Positions 15,879-25,244 of a stretch of DNA of 62,747 nucleotides are shown one piece after another (position 1 is the first letter of the stretch; each line of letters opens with the position of its first letter). The notes under the pieces were generated by a model. The model worked only from the letters and a program-made list of their open reading frames with translations, did no database searches and had not been told where the DNA came from. A program made the translations under genes and the position numbers. This stretch comes from Halobacteriovorax sp. (GTDB lineage Bacteria > Bdellovibrionota > Bacteriovoracia > Bacteriovoracales > Bacteriovoracaceae), in assembly GCA_020048985.1 (NCBI GenBank), contig JAIFLR010000030.1, forward strand, positions 1 to 62,747. Reading direction: 5' to 3'.

Positions 15879-15902
15879 ACCGATATCACTTAAAATTTAA
15901 GT
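15870..15902 (+). promoter_or_regulatory. Putative promoter and palindromic operator of the symporter operon
   Basis: TTGATT (15870-15875), 15 bases, TAAAAT (15891-15896). A perfect palindrome, ACTTAAA-A-TTTAAGT (15888-15902), covers the -10 and could bind a repressor. The spacer is shorter than ideal. Confidence 0.4.
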
Positions 15903-15925
15903 AGTTAGTCTAACAAGGAACATTA

Positions 15926-17422
15926 ATGCAACTTGGCCAAATTGATGTCGCTGTTGTTGTTGCGTACATCATATTTATATTTAGTATCGCTTTTGGTGCG
16001 AGACGCTTTATGAAAAAGCAATCTCTCATTGAAGGAGAGACGACTAGTCCAATTGAGAATCACTATCTCGCTGGCAAATCCATTACATTTTGGGAAGCCT
16101 TGCTTTCTATTATTGCCACAGAGTTTTCTGCCATGGCGTTTCTCACAATTCCAACTTATGTTTACTTCGAAAATATGAGTTATGTTCGTTTTGTGGTTGG
16201 GGCTTTTCTGAGTCGATCAATAATATCGGTATATTTTCTACCAAAAATTCACGGCAAAGGTTTGACGATATTTGAAGCTCTGGCCCGAGGCGTTCACGGG
16301 TACACCCGCCTCACAAAGGAAGCCTTGCTTGGGCGCAAAACATTCGCATTCTTCTACATCTTTGGAAAGGTTATTGGAGCCTCAGTTAAACTTTTAGGTG
16401 GGGCTCTACTTATTTCGGAATTTCTTCATATTTCGCTATTCCTGGCGATCATCGTTATCGCTTCAATGACATATTTCTACATTATGTTGGGAGGCCTCAA
16501 GGCAGTTGTTCGTACGGATATGTTACAGGCAACAATTTTTATTTTTGGTGGTATTATGGCCCACTTTGTTGTGGGTAAAATTAGCAGTTTTAGCTGGGGA
16601 GAACTCCTGGCCTTCGGATTTGAACAAGGGAAATTTAGTTTTTTTAGTGGCAATGGTTTTTTTGCATTTTTCTACGGAATTATTGCTGGTGTTGTCTATG
16701 ATGCTGCTACTCACGGAGTTGATCAGGATGTGACTCAAAAACTATTTGGAGTTAAAGATATTGAGGTAGCAAAAAAGGTTCTGACATGGTCTGCTATCGG
16801 ATCGCTTTTAGTGAATCTATTGTTTTTATTTTTGGGTGTCATCCTTTGGGCCTATTACACTAAGCATAGTGTCAGCATACCACCGGTGGAAAAAATCTTT
16901 TCTAATTTAATTGAATCCCATTTTCCTACTCCTATTAAGGGTTTGATGGTGGCGAGTATTTTAGCAGCTTGCATGTCTACAGTTGATTCATCAATAAACG
17001 CTATGAGTGCTGTCTTCTGGAACGATTTGATGAGTGTCAAAAACTCCAAGATTTTTCGGCTCTTCATCAATATTGATAACCTTATCATAACCTTATTAAT
17101 TGTTATTTTTTCGTACTCTTTCTCATTTATTCCTGGCTCATTAAAAATTGGGCACCATCTCTCGTACCTTTCAACTGGGCCGCTGTTGGCGTTCTTCCTT
17201 TGTCGAATGGTTTTGGAAAAATATATTAAAATCCGTTTCACACCTTCTTTAGTATTCCTCAGCTTCTTCACTTGCTTCTTGGGAATGGCCCTTAATCATT
17301 TTCGGTTCGGATTCAATCCTCAATTGACGATACTTTGGGGCGTTTTTACGACAATTGTTTTTATGTGGATCTATTCAAGAATTACAGATTTATTTAAAGC
17401 ACCAAAAGAGAAAGAAATATGA
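15926..17422 (+). CDS. Sodium:solute symporter family protein
   Basis: 498 residues with about 13 hydrophobic helices, in the SSS (SLC5-like) family. Family signs are an N-terminal AYIIFIFSIAFGARR, an EFSAMAFLTIPTYVY segment near 70, the hallmark GGLKAVVRTDMLQ near 190, and STVDSSINAMS near 350, where the Ser/Thr pair fits the family sodium-2 site. Substrate is unknown. AAGGAA precedes the ATG. Its end overlaps the next gene by 4 bases (ATGA), so the symporter is translationally coupled to an ABC-exporter-like gene, an unusual pairing. It could import a solute sensed or used by the exporter. Confidence 0.85.
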   Translation: MQLGQIDVAVVVAYIIFIFSIAFGARRFMKKQSLIEGETTSPIENHYLAGKSITFWEALLSIIATEFSAMAFLTIPTYVYFENMSYVRFVVGAFLSRSIISVYFLPKIHGKGLTIFEALARGVHGYTRLTKEALLGRKTFAFFYIFGKVIGASVKLLGGALLISEFLHISLFLAIIVIASMTYFYIMLGGLKAVVRTDMLQATIFIFGGIMAHFVVGKISSFSWGELLAFGFEQGKFSFFSGNGFFAFFYGIIAGVVYDAATHGVDQDVTQKLFGVKDIEVAKKVLTWSAIGSLLVNLLFLFLGVILWAYYTKHSVSIPPVEKIFSNLIESHFPTPIKGLMVASILAACMSTVDSSINAMSAVFWNDLMSVKNSKIFRLFINIDNLIITLLIVIFSYSFSFIPGSLKIGHHLSYLSTGPLLAFFLCRMVLEKYIKIRFTPSLVFLSFFTCFLGMALNHFRFGFNPQLTILWGVFTTIVFMWIYSRITDLFKAPKEKEI

Positions 17423-19137
17423 CGAGCAAATTAAAATTTCACCATAAATCAGATAAGCTCATTAAGTCTGGTTCTAGATTTAGGGATCAACTTAAATTAA
17501 TGGCGAAGCCGGAAATGGGCTTTGTAAAAGCGATTGTGATCATCACTTTGGCAGTGAGCTTTTTGAGTTTAGGTGTGCCACTTGCGATTCAAACGATTGT
17601 AAATAGTATTGTTGTGAGAACGATGGTTCAGCCACTTGTGGTCATGAGTTTTCTTTTGTTATTTATTCTTTCTTGCAGTGGAGTCCTTCAGGCGATACAA
17701 ACTTACACAGTGGAGATCCTTCAACGCAGACTTTTCGTCAGATATGGACTAGTCATCGGTGAGAGATTAACTGCTTATCAAGACAAGTATTTCAAAAGTG
17801 CAAATTCCCCTGATCTTATAAATCGCTATTTTGACGTCATCATTATGCAATCGCAAATGGTCACGTTCTTTGTGAATGGATTTGGGTTTATCATCCAGTT
17901 TTGCGTAGGTTTTGCTCTGTTAGTTTTTTATCATCCTTATTTCTTGGGTTTTGCAGCTTTTATGGGACAATTTCTAGTTCTCAACTGGATGTTATTTGGC
18001 CCTGACGGTATTAAGGCAGGGTCTCCCGAGGCCAATGGAAAGTATCAGTTAGTAAGCTGGATTGAAGAGTTGAGTCGTGTGAGAAATCTTTTTACTTCAG
18101 ATAATGGTAAAAACTTCTCTAATAATAAATTAAATAGCCTCTTCAACCGTTGGTTAGAAGTAAGAAACAAACTGTTTAGTTTTCAATTTCGTCAGCACAT
18201 AGGCCTACAAATATTTAGTGTCTCTATGAACGTAATCCTTATGTCTATGGGTGGATTCTTAGTTTTGAAAGGAGAGTTAAGTGCCGGGCAACTGGTAGCG
18301 GCTGCCTTAGTAGTAAACAGTATTATTGCTGGTATTCCGAATTTGCAGAATTTTTTCTTTAGTGTGTATAACTATTCAACATCTCTGGACATGATTGCTC
18401 GCTTCTACGATTACCCACTTGAAATAGAAAAAGAAGGCGCAATTACGCCTAAAAGTTATGATTTCAAATTTGAGAATCTAACATTCTCGCCAAATTATAA
18501 TTTTAATTTTGAATTTAAGGAAGGAACAAAAAATCTTGTCTTGCTTAAAAGTTTTTCTTCTTTAGATCATTTTTATGAAGCACTGATGGGTTTTAGCGAA
18601 CACACAGGTGGTTGCATTAAGTACGATGGAATGCTTTTGGAGGATCTCGACATTGGCGAGATTCGCAATCATATACAGCTCATTGCCCATAATCAGTTTT
18701 TTGCTGGAACAGTCTTGGAAAACATAACAGGCTTTGGCAACCGTAGCAATTACACTGAAACGGAGATTCAAGATGTTTTAGAACGAGTAGGACTGTTAGA
18801 GAATATTCATGCCCTACCTAATAAAATGGATACTGAAATCAGGCCAAATGGATATCCATTTACAAAGTCCCAAATACTCGCCTTGCAGGTGGCGCGCTCT
18901 CTGTTGCTTCAGCCCAAAATTCTTTTGGTTACTCCTGATTTTGAACAGCTTTCAACTTTTAAGCGAAAACTCATTTTTAAAGAGATCGCCAACAAAAAAA
19001 ATAAATGGACCTTGCTCTTTTTCACGCAGAGATTTTATAAAGGTGATTTCGACCAGTATCATGCTTTTGAAAGAACAAATATGAAGAAACTTGCAGATGA
19101 AGCGGAACTACTGAAGGAGATTGAAATTTATGGCTGA
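17419..19137 (+). CDS. ABC-exporter-like protein with a catalytically dead nucleotide-binding domain
   Basis: 572 residues with the layout of a type I ABC exporter half: six membrane helices (about 35-320) then a C-terminal NBD-like domain (about 348-560). Alignment by position shows every ATPase motif lost. The Walker A region reads LLKSFSSLDHF (376-386), with no GKS/T. The signature motif is FTKSQ (481-485). Walker B reads ILLVTPDF (501-508), without the Asp-Glu pair. The H-loop position is Gln537. The surrounding fold is retained (AGTVLENI, VARSLLLQPK). The frame is intact and coupled to its neighbours, so this is a pseudo-ATPase and not a decayed gene. It overlaps the adaptor gene by 8 bases. 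Confidence 0.8.
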   Translation: MTSKLKFHHKSDKLIKSGSRFRDQLKLMAKPEMGFVKAIVIITLAVSFLSLGVPLAIQTIVNSIVVRTMVQPLVVMSFLLLFILSCSGVLQAIQTYTVEILQRRLFVRYGLVIGERLTAYQDKYFKSANSPDLINRYFDVIIMQSQMVTFFVNGFGFIIQFCVGFALLVFYHPYFLGFAAFMGQFLVLNWMLFGPDGIKAGSPEANGKYQLVSWIEELSRVRNLFTSDNGKNFSNNKLNSLFNRWLEVRNKLFSFQFRQHIGLQIFSVSMNVILMSMGGFLVLKGELSAGQLVAAALVVNSIIAGIPNLQNFFFSVYNYSTSLDMIARFYDYPLEIEKEGAITPKSYDFKFENLTFSPNYNFNFEFKEGTKNLVLLKSFSSLDHFYEALMGFSEHTGGCIKYDGMLLEDLDIGEIRNHIQLIAHNQFFAGTVLENITGFGNRSNYTETEIQDVLERVGLLENIHALPNKMDTEIRPNGYPFTKSQILALQVARSLLLQPKILLVTPDFEQLSTFKRKLIFKEIANKKNKWTLLFFTQRFYKGDFDQYHAFERTNMKKLADEAELLKEIEIYG

Positions 19138-20236
19138 GCTAAAAATGGACAATTCAGACCCGAATTTTGTTTATTCTGTAGTCCAAGATGATATCGATGT
19201 CGTTTATGCTAAAACACCTGATGAAATGCTCGAGTTGCATGATCTGCCTGATGTCGCAAAAATGTTGACCAGGTTGGTGATTGTTTTTTTCCTATTTATT
19301 ACAATCTTTTTCATCGCCATACCTTGGCAGCAGACAGCTACTGGCTCTGGTAAGGTTATCGCCTATAACCCCAAGGACAGAGTTCAAAATATTCACGCCA
19401 CTGTTAGTGGAAGAATTAAGAAGTGGTATGTTCGTGAAGGATCCTATGTGAAAACGGGAGATCCTATTATTGAAATCACAGATATTGACCCCAATTATCT
19501 TGAAAGATTAAAAGTACAAAGTGCGGCTGTCAAAAGCCAATACGATGCTGCCGTAGCTGTTGCAACAACGGCCAAGTATGATTTTGAACGCCAAAAAGAC
19601 CTTTATCAAAAAGGGATCAGCTCCCGTAAAGATATGGAGCAGGCAACCATTGCTTTTCGTAATGCAGAAGCACTGGAAGCCCAGGCACTCTCAAATTACA
19701 CTCAGTCTCAATCGACACTATCTCGACAACAGAGTCAATTACTTCTGGCACCTACTGATGGAACGATCGTACGGCTATTAGTTGGTTCGAGTAATATTGT
19801 CGTAGATCAAGGTCAGGTTTTGGCGGTCTTCGTGCCAAAGAGTGAAGAACTCTCTGTGCAGATATTTATCAAAGGCAATGACCTTCCTTTAGTTCAAGAG
19901 GGTAGAAAAGTACGCTTACAATTTGAAGGATGGCCTGCTATTCAATTTTCGGGCTGGCCTTCTGTGGCGATTGGTACATTTGGTGGCGAGGTCAAGGTCG
20001 TTGACCAGACAGCGACCCCAGATGGGTTTTTTCGTGTCATTGTGGTTCCCGGCAAAGGTGTTAAGTGGCCTGCCTCAAGATTTATCAGGCAGGGTACTCG
20101 AGTCAACGGCTGGATACTCTTAAATAATGTTTCTATTGGTTACGAAGCATGGAGGCAATTCAATGGCTTCCCTCCAACTATGGATCGGGCGCCTAATGAT
20201 GGACTGTCCAATTCAACATCAGATATTCCAGAGTAG
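19130..20236 (+). CDS. HlyD-family membrane fusion (periplasmic adaptor) protein
   Basis: 368 residues from ATG 19130, which has AAGGAG 10 bases upstream inside the ABC-like gene; an in-frame TTG at 19121 is less likely. One membrane helix lies at about residues 48-68 (VIVFFLFITIFFIAIP). It is followed by a biotinyl-lipoyl-like half (SGRIKKWYVREGSYVKTGDPI near 100), a coiled-coil hairpin (about 125-215), and the second lipoyl half (APTDGTIVRLLV). The C-terminal beta-barrel carries repeated FSGWP/GWPA elements. The family bridges an inner-membrane exporter and TolC. Two bases separate its stop from the next ATG. Confidence 0.9.
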   Translation: MAELKMDNSDPNFVYSVVQDDIDVVYAKTPDEMLELHDLPDVAKMLTRLVIVFFLFITIFFIAIPWQQTATGSGKVIAYNPKDRVQNIHATVSGRIKKWYVREGSYVKTGDPIIEITDIDPNYLERLKVQSAAVKSQYDAAVAVATTAKYDFERQKDLYQKGISSRKDMEQATIAFRNAEALEAQALSNYTQSQSTLSRQQSQLLLAPTDGTIVRLLVGSSNIVVDQGQVLAVFVPKSEELSVQIFIKGNDLPLVQEGRKVRLQFEGWPAIQFSGWPSVAIGTFGGEVKVVDQTATPDGFFRVIVVPGKGVKWPASRFIRQGTRVNGWILLNNVSIGYEAWRQFNGFPPTMDRAPNDGLSNSTSDIPE

Positions 20237-20253
20237 ACATGAAGGGAAGAGCA

Positions 20254-21645
20254 ATGAATAATATTTTTTTACTTCTGATAATGGTCTCCGGAACTACTTA
20301 TGGAGCTATCTCTCCAACTATTGTTAAAGAGAGTGCTTTGAAATATCATCCAACTGTACTTGCGGCGTTAGAAAGAATGCGAGCAGAAGAAGAAGCCGTC
20401 AGGGGAGCTAGAGGTGCTTTTGATACTAAAGTCGTTTCTAGCTATAAAAGACAAACTAAGCATGATTACAATACAACTTTATCCCGCACTCAGCTTGAAA
20501 AACCACTACGACTAGCAAACTCAAAAATCTATGCCGGTGCTGAGCAAATCAGCAATCCCTCAGGGTTTCTTGCTCCTATTTACCATACTGGCAACCCAAC
20601 GACTCAAACTGGAAATTATACGCTTGTAGGGCTTCAGCTGTCCTTGTGGAAAAATCTCTCGCTTGATCCCAGTCGAGCTGCACTTCAAAATGCTAAGTAT
20701 GATGCCAAAATAGCTAAGGCTGAAAAAAGATTAACCGTATTGGATATCGGAAGGTTAGGTCAACTTGGTTACTGGGAATGGGTCACAGCTCAAAAAGTAA
20801 AAAATGCTTATGAAGAACTAGTTAAAAATGGCGAAACAAGAAATGAGTACTTGATGGCCCGTCAGAAAAAAGGTGATGTTGCCCAAATATTAGTAACAGA
20901 AAACGAGCAGTATGTTGCAAGTCGTAAGGGTTCACTTCAGGCTGCAAAAGAGCGACTCCTTCGTGCTGAATATGCTCTCTCTCTATTTTACAGAGATGAC
21001 AGTGGTGAACCCATTATTCCAAGTGTCACGGACAATTTTGAAGATTATCCAATTGATTTAGCTGTCCTTTTGGAAAAGCTTGATCTCAATTCTAATATTG
21101 ATGAATTGATTAAGAAGCGTCCTGATATGAAAAATCTCGCTTTCACGGTAGATAAAACTGAAGTTGATCTCGAACTTGCCAAACAAGATTTAAGACCTCA
21201 AGTAGATCTGACGACGGAATATTTTCAGAGAACTGTAGAGCATCCCAATATGCCCCGAGATTATTTAATGGTGATGGCGCAAGTTAGTATCCCTATTGAA
21301 AGAAATTTAGGGAATGGAAATATTGCCGCTGCTCGCGCTCGGCAAATGGTGGCGAAAAGAGAGATGAGCTATGGTCAGCAGACTTATAAGTATGAAATTA
21401 TGGCACTAAGGCAATCCCTTCATTTACAGTTAGAGCAAGTCGTTCAGTCTAAAATTGAATTTGCGAAGTCTAAAGAACTTGTAACCTCAGAAGCTTATAA
21501 GTTTAAAACTGGCGGAGGGAATTTGTTCTTAGTTAATTTAAGAGAGGAGGCCCAGGCTAGAGCGGAAGCGTCTTTTCATGAGGCCCGTCTGGCCTTTATG
21601 AATACTGTACTTAGCTATCAAGCACTAGTGAGTACAGGGGATTAA
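20254..21645 (+). CDS. TolC-family outer membrane channel
   Basis: 463 residues from ATG 20254, preceded by AAGGGA; a further in-frame ATG at 20239 adds five residues before the signal peptide (MNNIFLLLIMVSGTTYGA). Two repeats rich in long coiled helices, with RRLGQLGYWEWVTAQKVK-like segments near 170 and KSKELVTSEAYKFKTGG near 415, match the OEP/TolC fold. LRPQVDLTTEYFQR is a family-typical strand. It completes a tripartite export system with the two genes before it. It ends 14 bases from a convergent porin gene. Confidence 0.85.
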   Translation: MNNIFLLLIMVSGTTYGAISPTIVKESALKYHPTVLAALERMRAEEEAVRGARGAFDTKVVSSYKRQTKHDYNTTLSRTQLEKPLRLANSKIYAGAEQISNPSGFLAPIYHTGNPTTQTGNYTLVGLQLSLWKNLSLDPSRAALQNAKYDAKIAKAEKRLTVLDIGRLGQLGYWEWVTAQKVKNAYEELVKNGETRNEYLMARQKKGDVAQILVTENEQYVASRKGSLQAAKERLLRAEYALSLFYRDDSGEPIIPSVTDNFEDYPIDLAVLLEKLDLNSNIDELIKKRPDMKNLAFTVDKTEVDLELAKQDLRPQVDLTTEYFQRTVEHPNMPRDYLMVMAQVSIPIERNLGNGNIAAARARQMVAKREMSYGQQTYKYEIMALRQSLHLQLEQVVQSKIEFAKSKELVTSEAYKFKTGGGNLFLVNLREEAQARAEASFHEARLAFMNTVLSYQALVSTGD

Positions 21646-21659
21646 CATTCACTTTGAAT

Positions 21660-22742
21660 TCAAAACCACATTGAGAGTGAGGTCACAAAAAATCCGTCTA
21701 AACGATTTTTTCCGGATGATCCTTCGGGATATATCTCATCCACTGAATAAAATCCGCGAATCTCATTTCTCCACTGGGCATTCTCTTCCAGATTTTGATC
21801 GAAATTCACAGAGGCACCTACAACCTGAAATCCATTAACAGTAGATGTGACTATATTGGCCTGATGGCGGTCATTATAATACTCGCCACGAATGGCAAAG
21901 GACTGCTCTGGATTCAGGACTCTTCTGGCGGTCAGAGTCGCAGCGTACCACGGATCAACACCATCATTGTCCTGCTGGGCCTGATGGCCAAAATCAAAAG
22001 CGTAGAGGTATTGCCATTTTTCTGAGGCCATCCAGCGCAGGATAAAATTCTGATAGGCTCGAAAGCGTGGGTTTTGACTTACAACTTCTTCATCACCAAA
22101 AAAGTTATTGTAGGTAAAAGTAACGGTGTCTGAGATAGCATTCTTGTACTGCATACCAATCGCCTTGCCTTGGTTGTTTTCAGACATGTTTTGCCAGCCG
22201 TTGAGTAGTTGTAACTGAACAGATTGTTTTTGATCCAACTGGTGCTCTAGTCTTACTCCGGCAGAGTAGTAGGGGACATAATCTAAATTAATCGCACGGG
22301 TGTAAGTCCAGTTGTCTTTTGATATCCAGGATTCCGCCCCAATATTGCCTAAAAAAATACCGCCATCAATCCAGGTTTTATCATTAAGTTTTGTACCTAC
22401 ATAAGCTTCTTGAAATATCTTGGCGTCTTGAGCACCTGAAGTCGCTCCCTCACTTGGTTCACCAGTTGTATTTTTAGTTACTGATTGGCCGTATTGCAGT
22501 GCCAGACGACCCCGCGTTTTTTCTTTTTTTAAGATCGCCTCGAAGTAGGCTAGATTTATGTTGAATTCATTGTGCCGCACGGGTTGAGTGGTGAACTGCC
22601 TCTCGTGATTTTTCGGCATATTGGCATCAAAAGCATAGTAGGTGTCGACAAAGCCGCCGAAGCTAATGTCCTTATCGATACTAGCAGAGGCAACGATGGG
22701 TATTAAAAGTAATGGAATTGAAATATTTTTTAGTTTAAGCAT
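21660..22742 (-). CDS. Outer membrane porin, BBP2/OmpL-like
   Basis: 360 residues from ATG 22742. A signal peptide (LKLKNISIPLLLIPIVASAS) is followed by the BBP2-type opening ISFGGFVDTYYAFDANMP, then many alternating strands, ending with an aromatic C-terminal residue (SLSMWF) typical of barrels folded by BamA. Likely a 14-16-strand porin; the transported solute is unknown. An open frame extends 16 codons upstream, but the -10 (TATAAT) lies within it, exactly 6 bases before ATG 22742, so the shorter form is preferred. Confidence 0.8.
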   Translation of the reverse strand: MLKLKNISIPLLLIPIVASASIDKDISFGGFVDTYYAFDANMPKNHERQFTTQPVRHNEFNINLAYFEAILKKEKTRGRLALQYGQSVTKNTTGEPSEGATSGAQDAKIFQEAYVGTKLNDKTWIDGGIFLGNIGAESWISKDNWTYTRAINLDYVPYYSAGVRLEHQLDQKQSVQLQLLNGWQNMSENNQGKAIGMQYKNAISDTVTFTYNNFFGDEEVVSQNPRFRAYQNFILRWMASEKWQYLYAFDFGHQAQQDNDGVDPWYAATLTARRVLNPEQSFAIRGEYYNDRHQANIVTSTVNGFQVVGASVNFDQNLEENAQWRNEIRGFYSVDEIYPEGSSGKNRLDGFFVTSLSMWF

Positions 22743-22748
22743 ATGAAA

Positions 22749-22754
22749 ATTATA
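22749..22754 (-). promoter_or_regulatory. -10 element of the porin gene, leaderless geometry
   Basis: TATAAT on the minus strand, 6 bases (TTTCAT) before the ATG at 22742; no clear -35 and no Shine-Dalgarno sequence. Transcription should begin at the ATG. Confidence 0.5.
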
Positions 22755-22781
22755 ACTCTGGAACTTCTGAAGGCCATTGAT

Positions 22782-22787
22782 TAAAAT
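22782..22787 (+). promoter_or_regulatory. -10 element of the AEC transporter gene, leaderless geometry
   Basis: TAAAAT, 6 bases before ATG 22794. The -35 is weak. It is back to back with the porin promoter in a 51-base divergent gap. Confidence 0.4.
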
Positions 22788-22793
22788 CATTAT

Positions 22794-23693
22794 ATGTCTA
22801 AATTGATCATCATTTTCGTTTGCCTCATATTGGGGATTTTACTCCAGCGAGTAAAACGTCTTCCCCAGAACCTCCATTTTCATTTCAACACCGTCATTCT
22901 TTACGCTCTTTTGCCCGCTGTTATTTTCCTCTCCATTCCGAATCTTACATGGAGTAAAGAATTAGTCCCTGTTGCCTTGGTGGCCTGGATCATTTTCATG
23001 CTGGCCCTTATCTTTTTCTCCCTGGTTGGGGCGAGATTCAAATGGGATAAAAAAGTCGTCGCTTGTTTGATTCTTACTGCTGGACTTGGAAATACCTCGT
23101 TTGTGGGGTTTCCCATCATCGAGGCGCTTCTCGGCACGGAGGCGATTAAATACGCCGTGGTGCTGGATCAGGCGGGAACCTTTCTAATTTGCTCAACTTT
23201 TGGAGTGTGGCTGGCACTGTCTTTTTCTGAGGGAGACACTGCCAAGAGAGTGATCCTGAAGCGCGTATTATCTTTCCCACCTTTTGTCGCTATTGCTTTC
23301 TCGCTGATTCTTACATCTTTTGATTGGACCGCTTCAGGCATTACCAAAAATATTCTTGAGCTGCTCGCCAGTCTGCTTGCCCCTTTGGCGTTAATTAGTG
23401 TTGGTTTGCAACTTAAGCTGCGTGATCTTCATGGTGAGTGGAAATTTCTTACATGGGGTTTAGGATTCAAATTAGTGCTTGCCCCGATGATGATTTTTTT
23501 CATCTATCGCATGTTGGATGTACCGCAGAAAATTTTCGAAGTAGTGCTCTTAGAATCAGCAATGGCACCGATGATTACCTCCAGCATACTCGCTGCATCT
23601 TATGGACTGCATCCCAAGCTTGCTGGTTTGATGGTTGGAATTGGCGTTCCGCTTTCCTTTCTTACATTGAGTGCTTGGTATCTGTTTCTTTAA
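22794..23693 (+). CDS. AEC-family (auxin efflux carrier-like) transporter
   Basis: 299 residues with 10 hydrophobic segments and the AEC signature GLGNTSFVGFPIIEALLG near residue 103. Bacterial members include malate, malonate and other organic acid carriers; the substrate is not predictable. C-terminal SAMAPMITSSILAASYG near 257 fits the inverted-repeat half. Divergent from the porin, perhaps under shared control. No ribosome site is visible. Confidence 0.88.
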   Translation: MSKLIIIFVCLILGILLQRVKRLPQNLHFHFNTVILYALLPAVIFLSIPNLTWSKELVPVALVAWIIFMLALIFFSLVGARFKWDKKVVACLILTAGLGNTSFVGFPIIEALLGTEAIKYAVVLDQAGTFLICSTFGVWLALSFSEGDTAKRVILKRVLSFPPFVAIAFSLILTSFDWTASGITKNILELLASLLAPLALISVGLQLKLRDLHGEWKFLTWGLGFKLVLAPMMIFFIYRMLDVPQKIFEVVLLESAMAPMITSSILAASYGLHPKLAGLMVGIGVPLSFLTLSAWYLFL

Positions 23694-23823
23694 AAATCCT
23701 TTTAGCCGATGAGATTACTCCAACCAACAAAACCTTACTTCACGCAGTTGGCGTAGACGCTTTTTAAAAACCTGTCACAATTAACAGTAAGAAGCAGCTT
23801 TCACCACGGATTAAGGAGAATAT

Positions 23824-24705
23824 ATGAAAAGCTTAAAGCAAGGATTGCTAATCGCGGCCATCGCCCTGTCACAGCCAACTTGGTCATGTTCTGAGAACGG
23901 ATCAGAAGGTTTTGTTCCTGAAAATAATTTGAAAATTTCAGTTAACGCCAAAAGATTTGGTGGATTAAATGAAGCTCAGTTTAATAACGCTATTGAAAGA
24001 GTTGAAGTTATTTACGCTCCAATCGTAGCTCAGCAAGGCGGAAAGCTTGTTATTGACCGTGACTGGGATGATGCAACTGTAAACGCATATGCTCAACGTT
24101 CAGGTAGTAACTGGATGGTAAATATGTTTGGTGGTCTTGCTCGTCACGATGCAATCACTGAAGATGGTATGTCTTTAGTTGTTTGTCACGAAATTGGTCA
24201 CCACATTGGTGGAGCTCCAACTAAAGCATCTGCTTACTCAAGCACATGGGCTTCAAATGAAGGCCAAGCTGATTATTTCTCAAACCTTAAGTGTCTTCGT
24301 CGTACGTTCTTGAACGATGACAACATTGCAATCGTTGCAGCCATGAACGTTCCAGCTTCTTTGACTGAAGCATGTTCTAAAGCATGGTCTTCTGAAGAAG
24401 ATAGAGCGATTTGTATTCGCGGCGGTATGGCCGGTGATTCAGTTGCAAGACTATTTCAGTCTCTAAGAGGCCAGACTACTCCAGCTAAATTTGAAACTCC
24501 GGATGCAGCAGTTGTTTCGACAACTAATGATAACCACCCTGCAACTCAGTGTCGTCTTGATACATACTTCCAAGGTTCTCTTTGTGAAGTTAACTTCAAT
24601 GACAACGTTGAACGTAATTCAGAAGTGGCCGGTACTTGTCACGGTTCTTTAGGACACAAAAATGGTCTTCGTCCAAGATGTTGGTTCAAGGCCAAAGTTC
24701 AGTAG
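23824..24705 (+). CDS. Secreted HExxH zinc metalloprotease
   Basis: 293 residues with a signal peptide (about 1-21, ending TWSC). The zinc site is VCHEIGHHIGGA near 122, with a third ligand Glu probably in NEGQADYFSN near 148, giving a gluzincin-like arrangement. The downstream half has several Cys that may form disulfides (CLRRTF, CSKAW, CIRGG, CRLDTYF, CEVNF, CHGSLG, CWF), as in extracellular enzymes. The cysteine directly after TWS could instead be lipidated, but the context is a weak lipobox. AAGGAG lies 7 bases before the ATG. A strong terminator follows. Protease class is confident; substrate unknown. Confidence 0.82.
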   Translation: MKSLKQGLLIAAIALSQPTWSCSENGSEGFVPENNLKISVNAKRFGGLNEAQFNNAIERVEVIYAPIVAQQGGKLVIDRDWDDATVNAYAQRSGSNWMVNMFGGLARHDAITEDGMSLVVCHEIGHHIGGAPTKASAYSSTWASNEGQADYFSNLKCLRRTFLNDDNIAIVAAMNVPASLTEACSKAWSSEEDRAICIRGGMAGDSVARLFQSLRGQTTPAKFETPDAAVVSTTNDNHPATQCRLDTYFQGSLCEVNFNDNVERNSEVAGTCHGSLGHKNGLRPRCWFKAKVQ

Positions 24706-24730
24706 TCGATACTTTCTTACGTTTTAAAAG

Positions 24731-24762
24731 AAGGGGGTCCGAAAGGGTCCCCTTTTTTTTTA
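24731..24762 (+). terminator. Intrinsic terminator after the metalloprotease
   Basis: AAGGGGGTCC, a GAAA tetraloop and GGGTCCCCTT make a 10-bp stem with two G-U pairs, followed by a run of T. Confidence 0.85.
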
Positions 24763-24872
24763 TATATAAATTCAAAACTTAAAAAGTCGGAATAGCCTTT
24801 ATTAAACAATAACAGAAAAAAATCTTCATTTAGTGTTAAGATAGCAGGGACTGAAAAACAGGGACATGTTTG

Positions 24873-25244
24873 ATGGGCACTATTTTGGTGGTAGATGATG
24901 AGATCGAGCTCAGAGAACTTCTGACAATATTTTTGACGATGAAAGGATTTGACGTGCTCGAGGCAAATTCTGGAAAAAATGCTTTGGAGTTGCTGGCCGC
25001 AAATCAAAATATCAGTTTAATCATAAGTGACGTTCATATGCAAAATGGTGATGGGATGTTCTTATTGAAGACGCTAAAGAATGAGTTAAAATCCACTATC
25101 CCGGTCATGATGTATTCTGGAGGATCAAGTACCGAATTGAGTGTTTACACTGCAGAAGGGGCAGATGCAGTTTTTGAGAAGCCAATTAATTTGGCAAACC
25201 TTCTCATTTTTATAAGAAATTTTCTCGGTTCTAAAATTGCATGA
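24873..25244 (+). CDS. Single-domain response regulator (CheY-like)
   Basis: 123 residues, only a receiver. Acidic pair Asp9-Asp10 region VVDDEIEL, phospho-acceptor Asp in ISDVHMQNGDG near 55, Ser/Thr in YSGGSS near 83, and Lys in FEKPIN near 106 are all present, so it should be functional. It has no output domain and likely passes phosphate or docks on a partner. An in-frame TTG three bases upstream is less likely than ATG. It overlaps the YfiR-like gene by 4 bases and is the natural partner of the kinase two genes on. Confidence 0.88.
   Translation: MGTILVVDDEIELRELLTIFLTMKGFDVLEANSGKNALELLAANQNISLIISDVHMQNGDGMFLLKTLKNELKSTIPVMMYSGGSSTELSVYTAEGADAVFEKPINLANLLIFIRNFLGSKIA

Noticed and set aside
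17419-19137. Pseudogene call for the ABC-like gene
   Set aside because: The frame is intact, starts and ends overlap coupled neighbours, and the structural parts are kept; only catalytic residues are lost.
23745-23766. Small GGCG-TAGA-CGCT hairpin before T-run as terminator of the AEC gene
   Set aside because: The stem is only 3-4 bp, too short to count as an intrinsic terminator.
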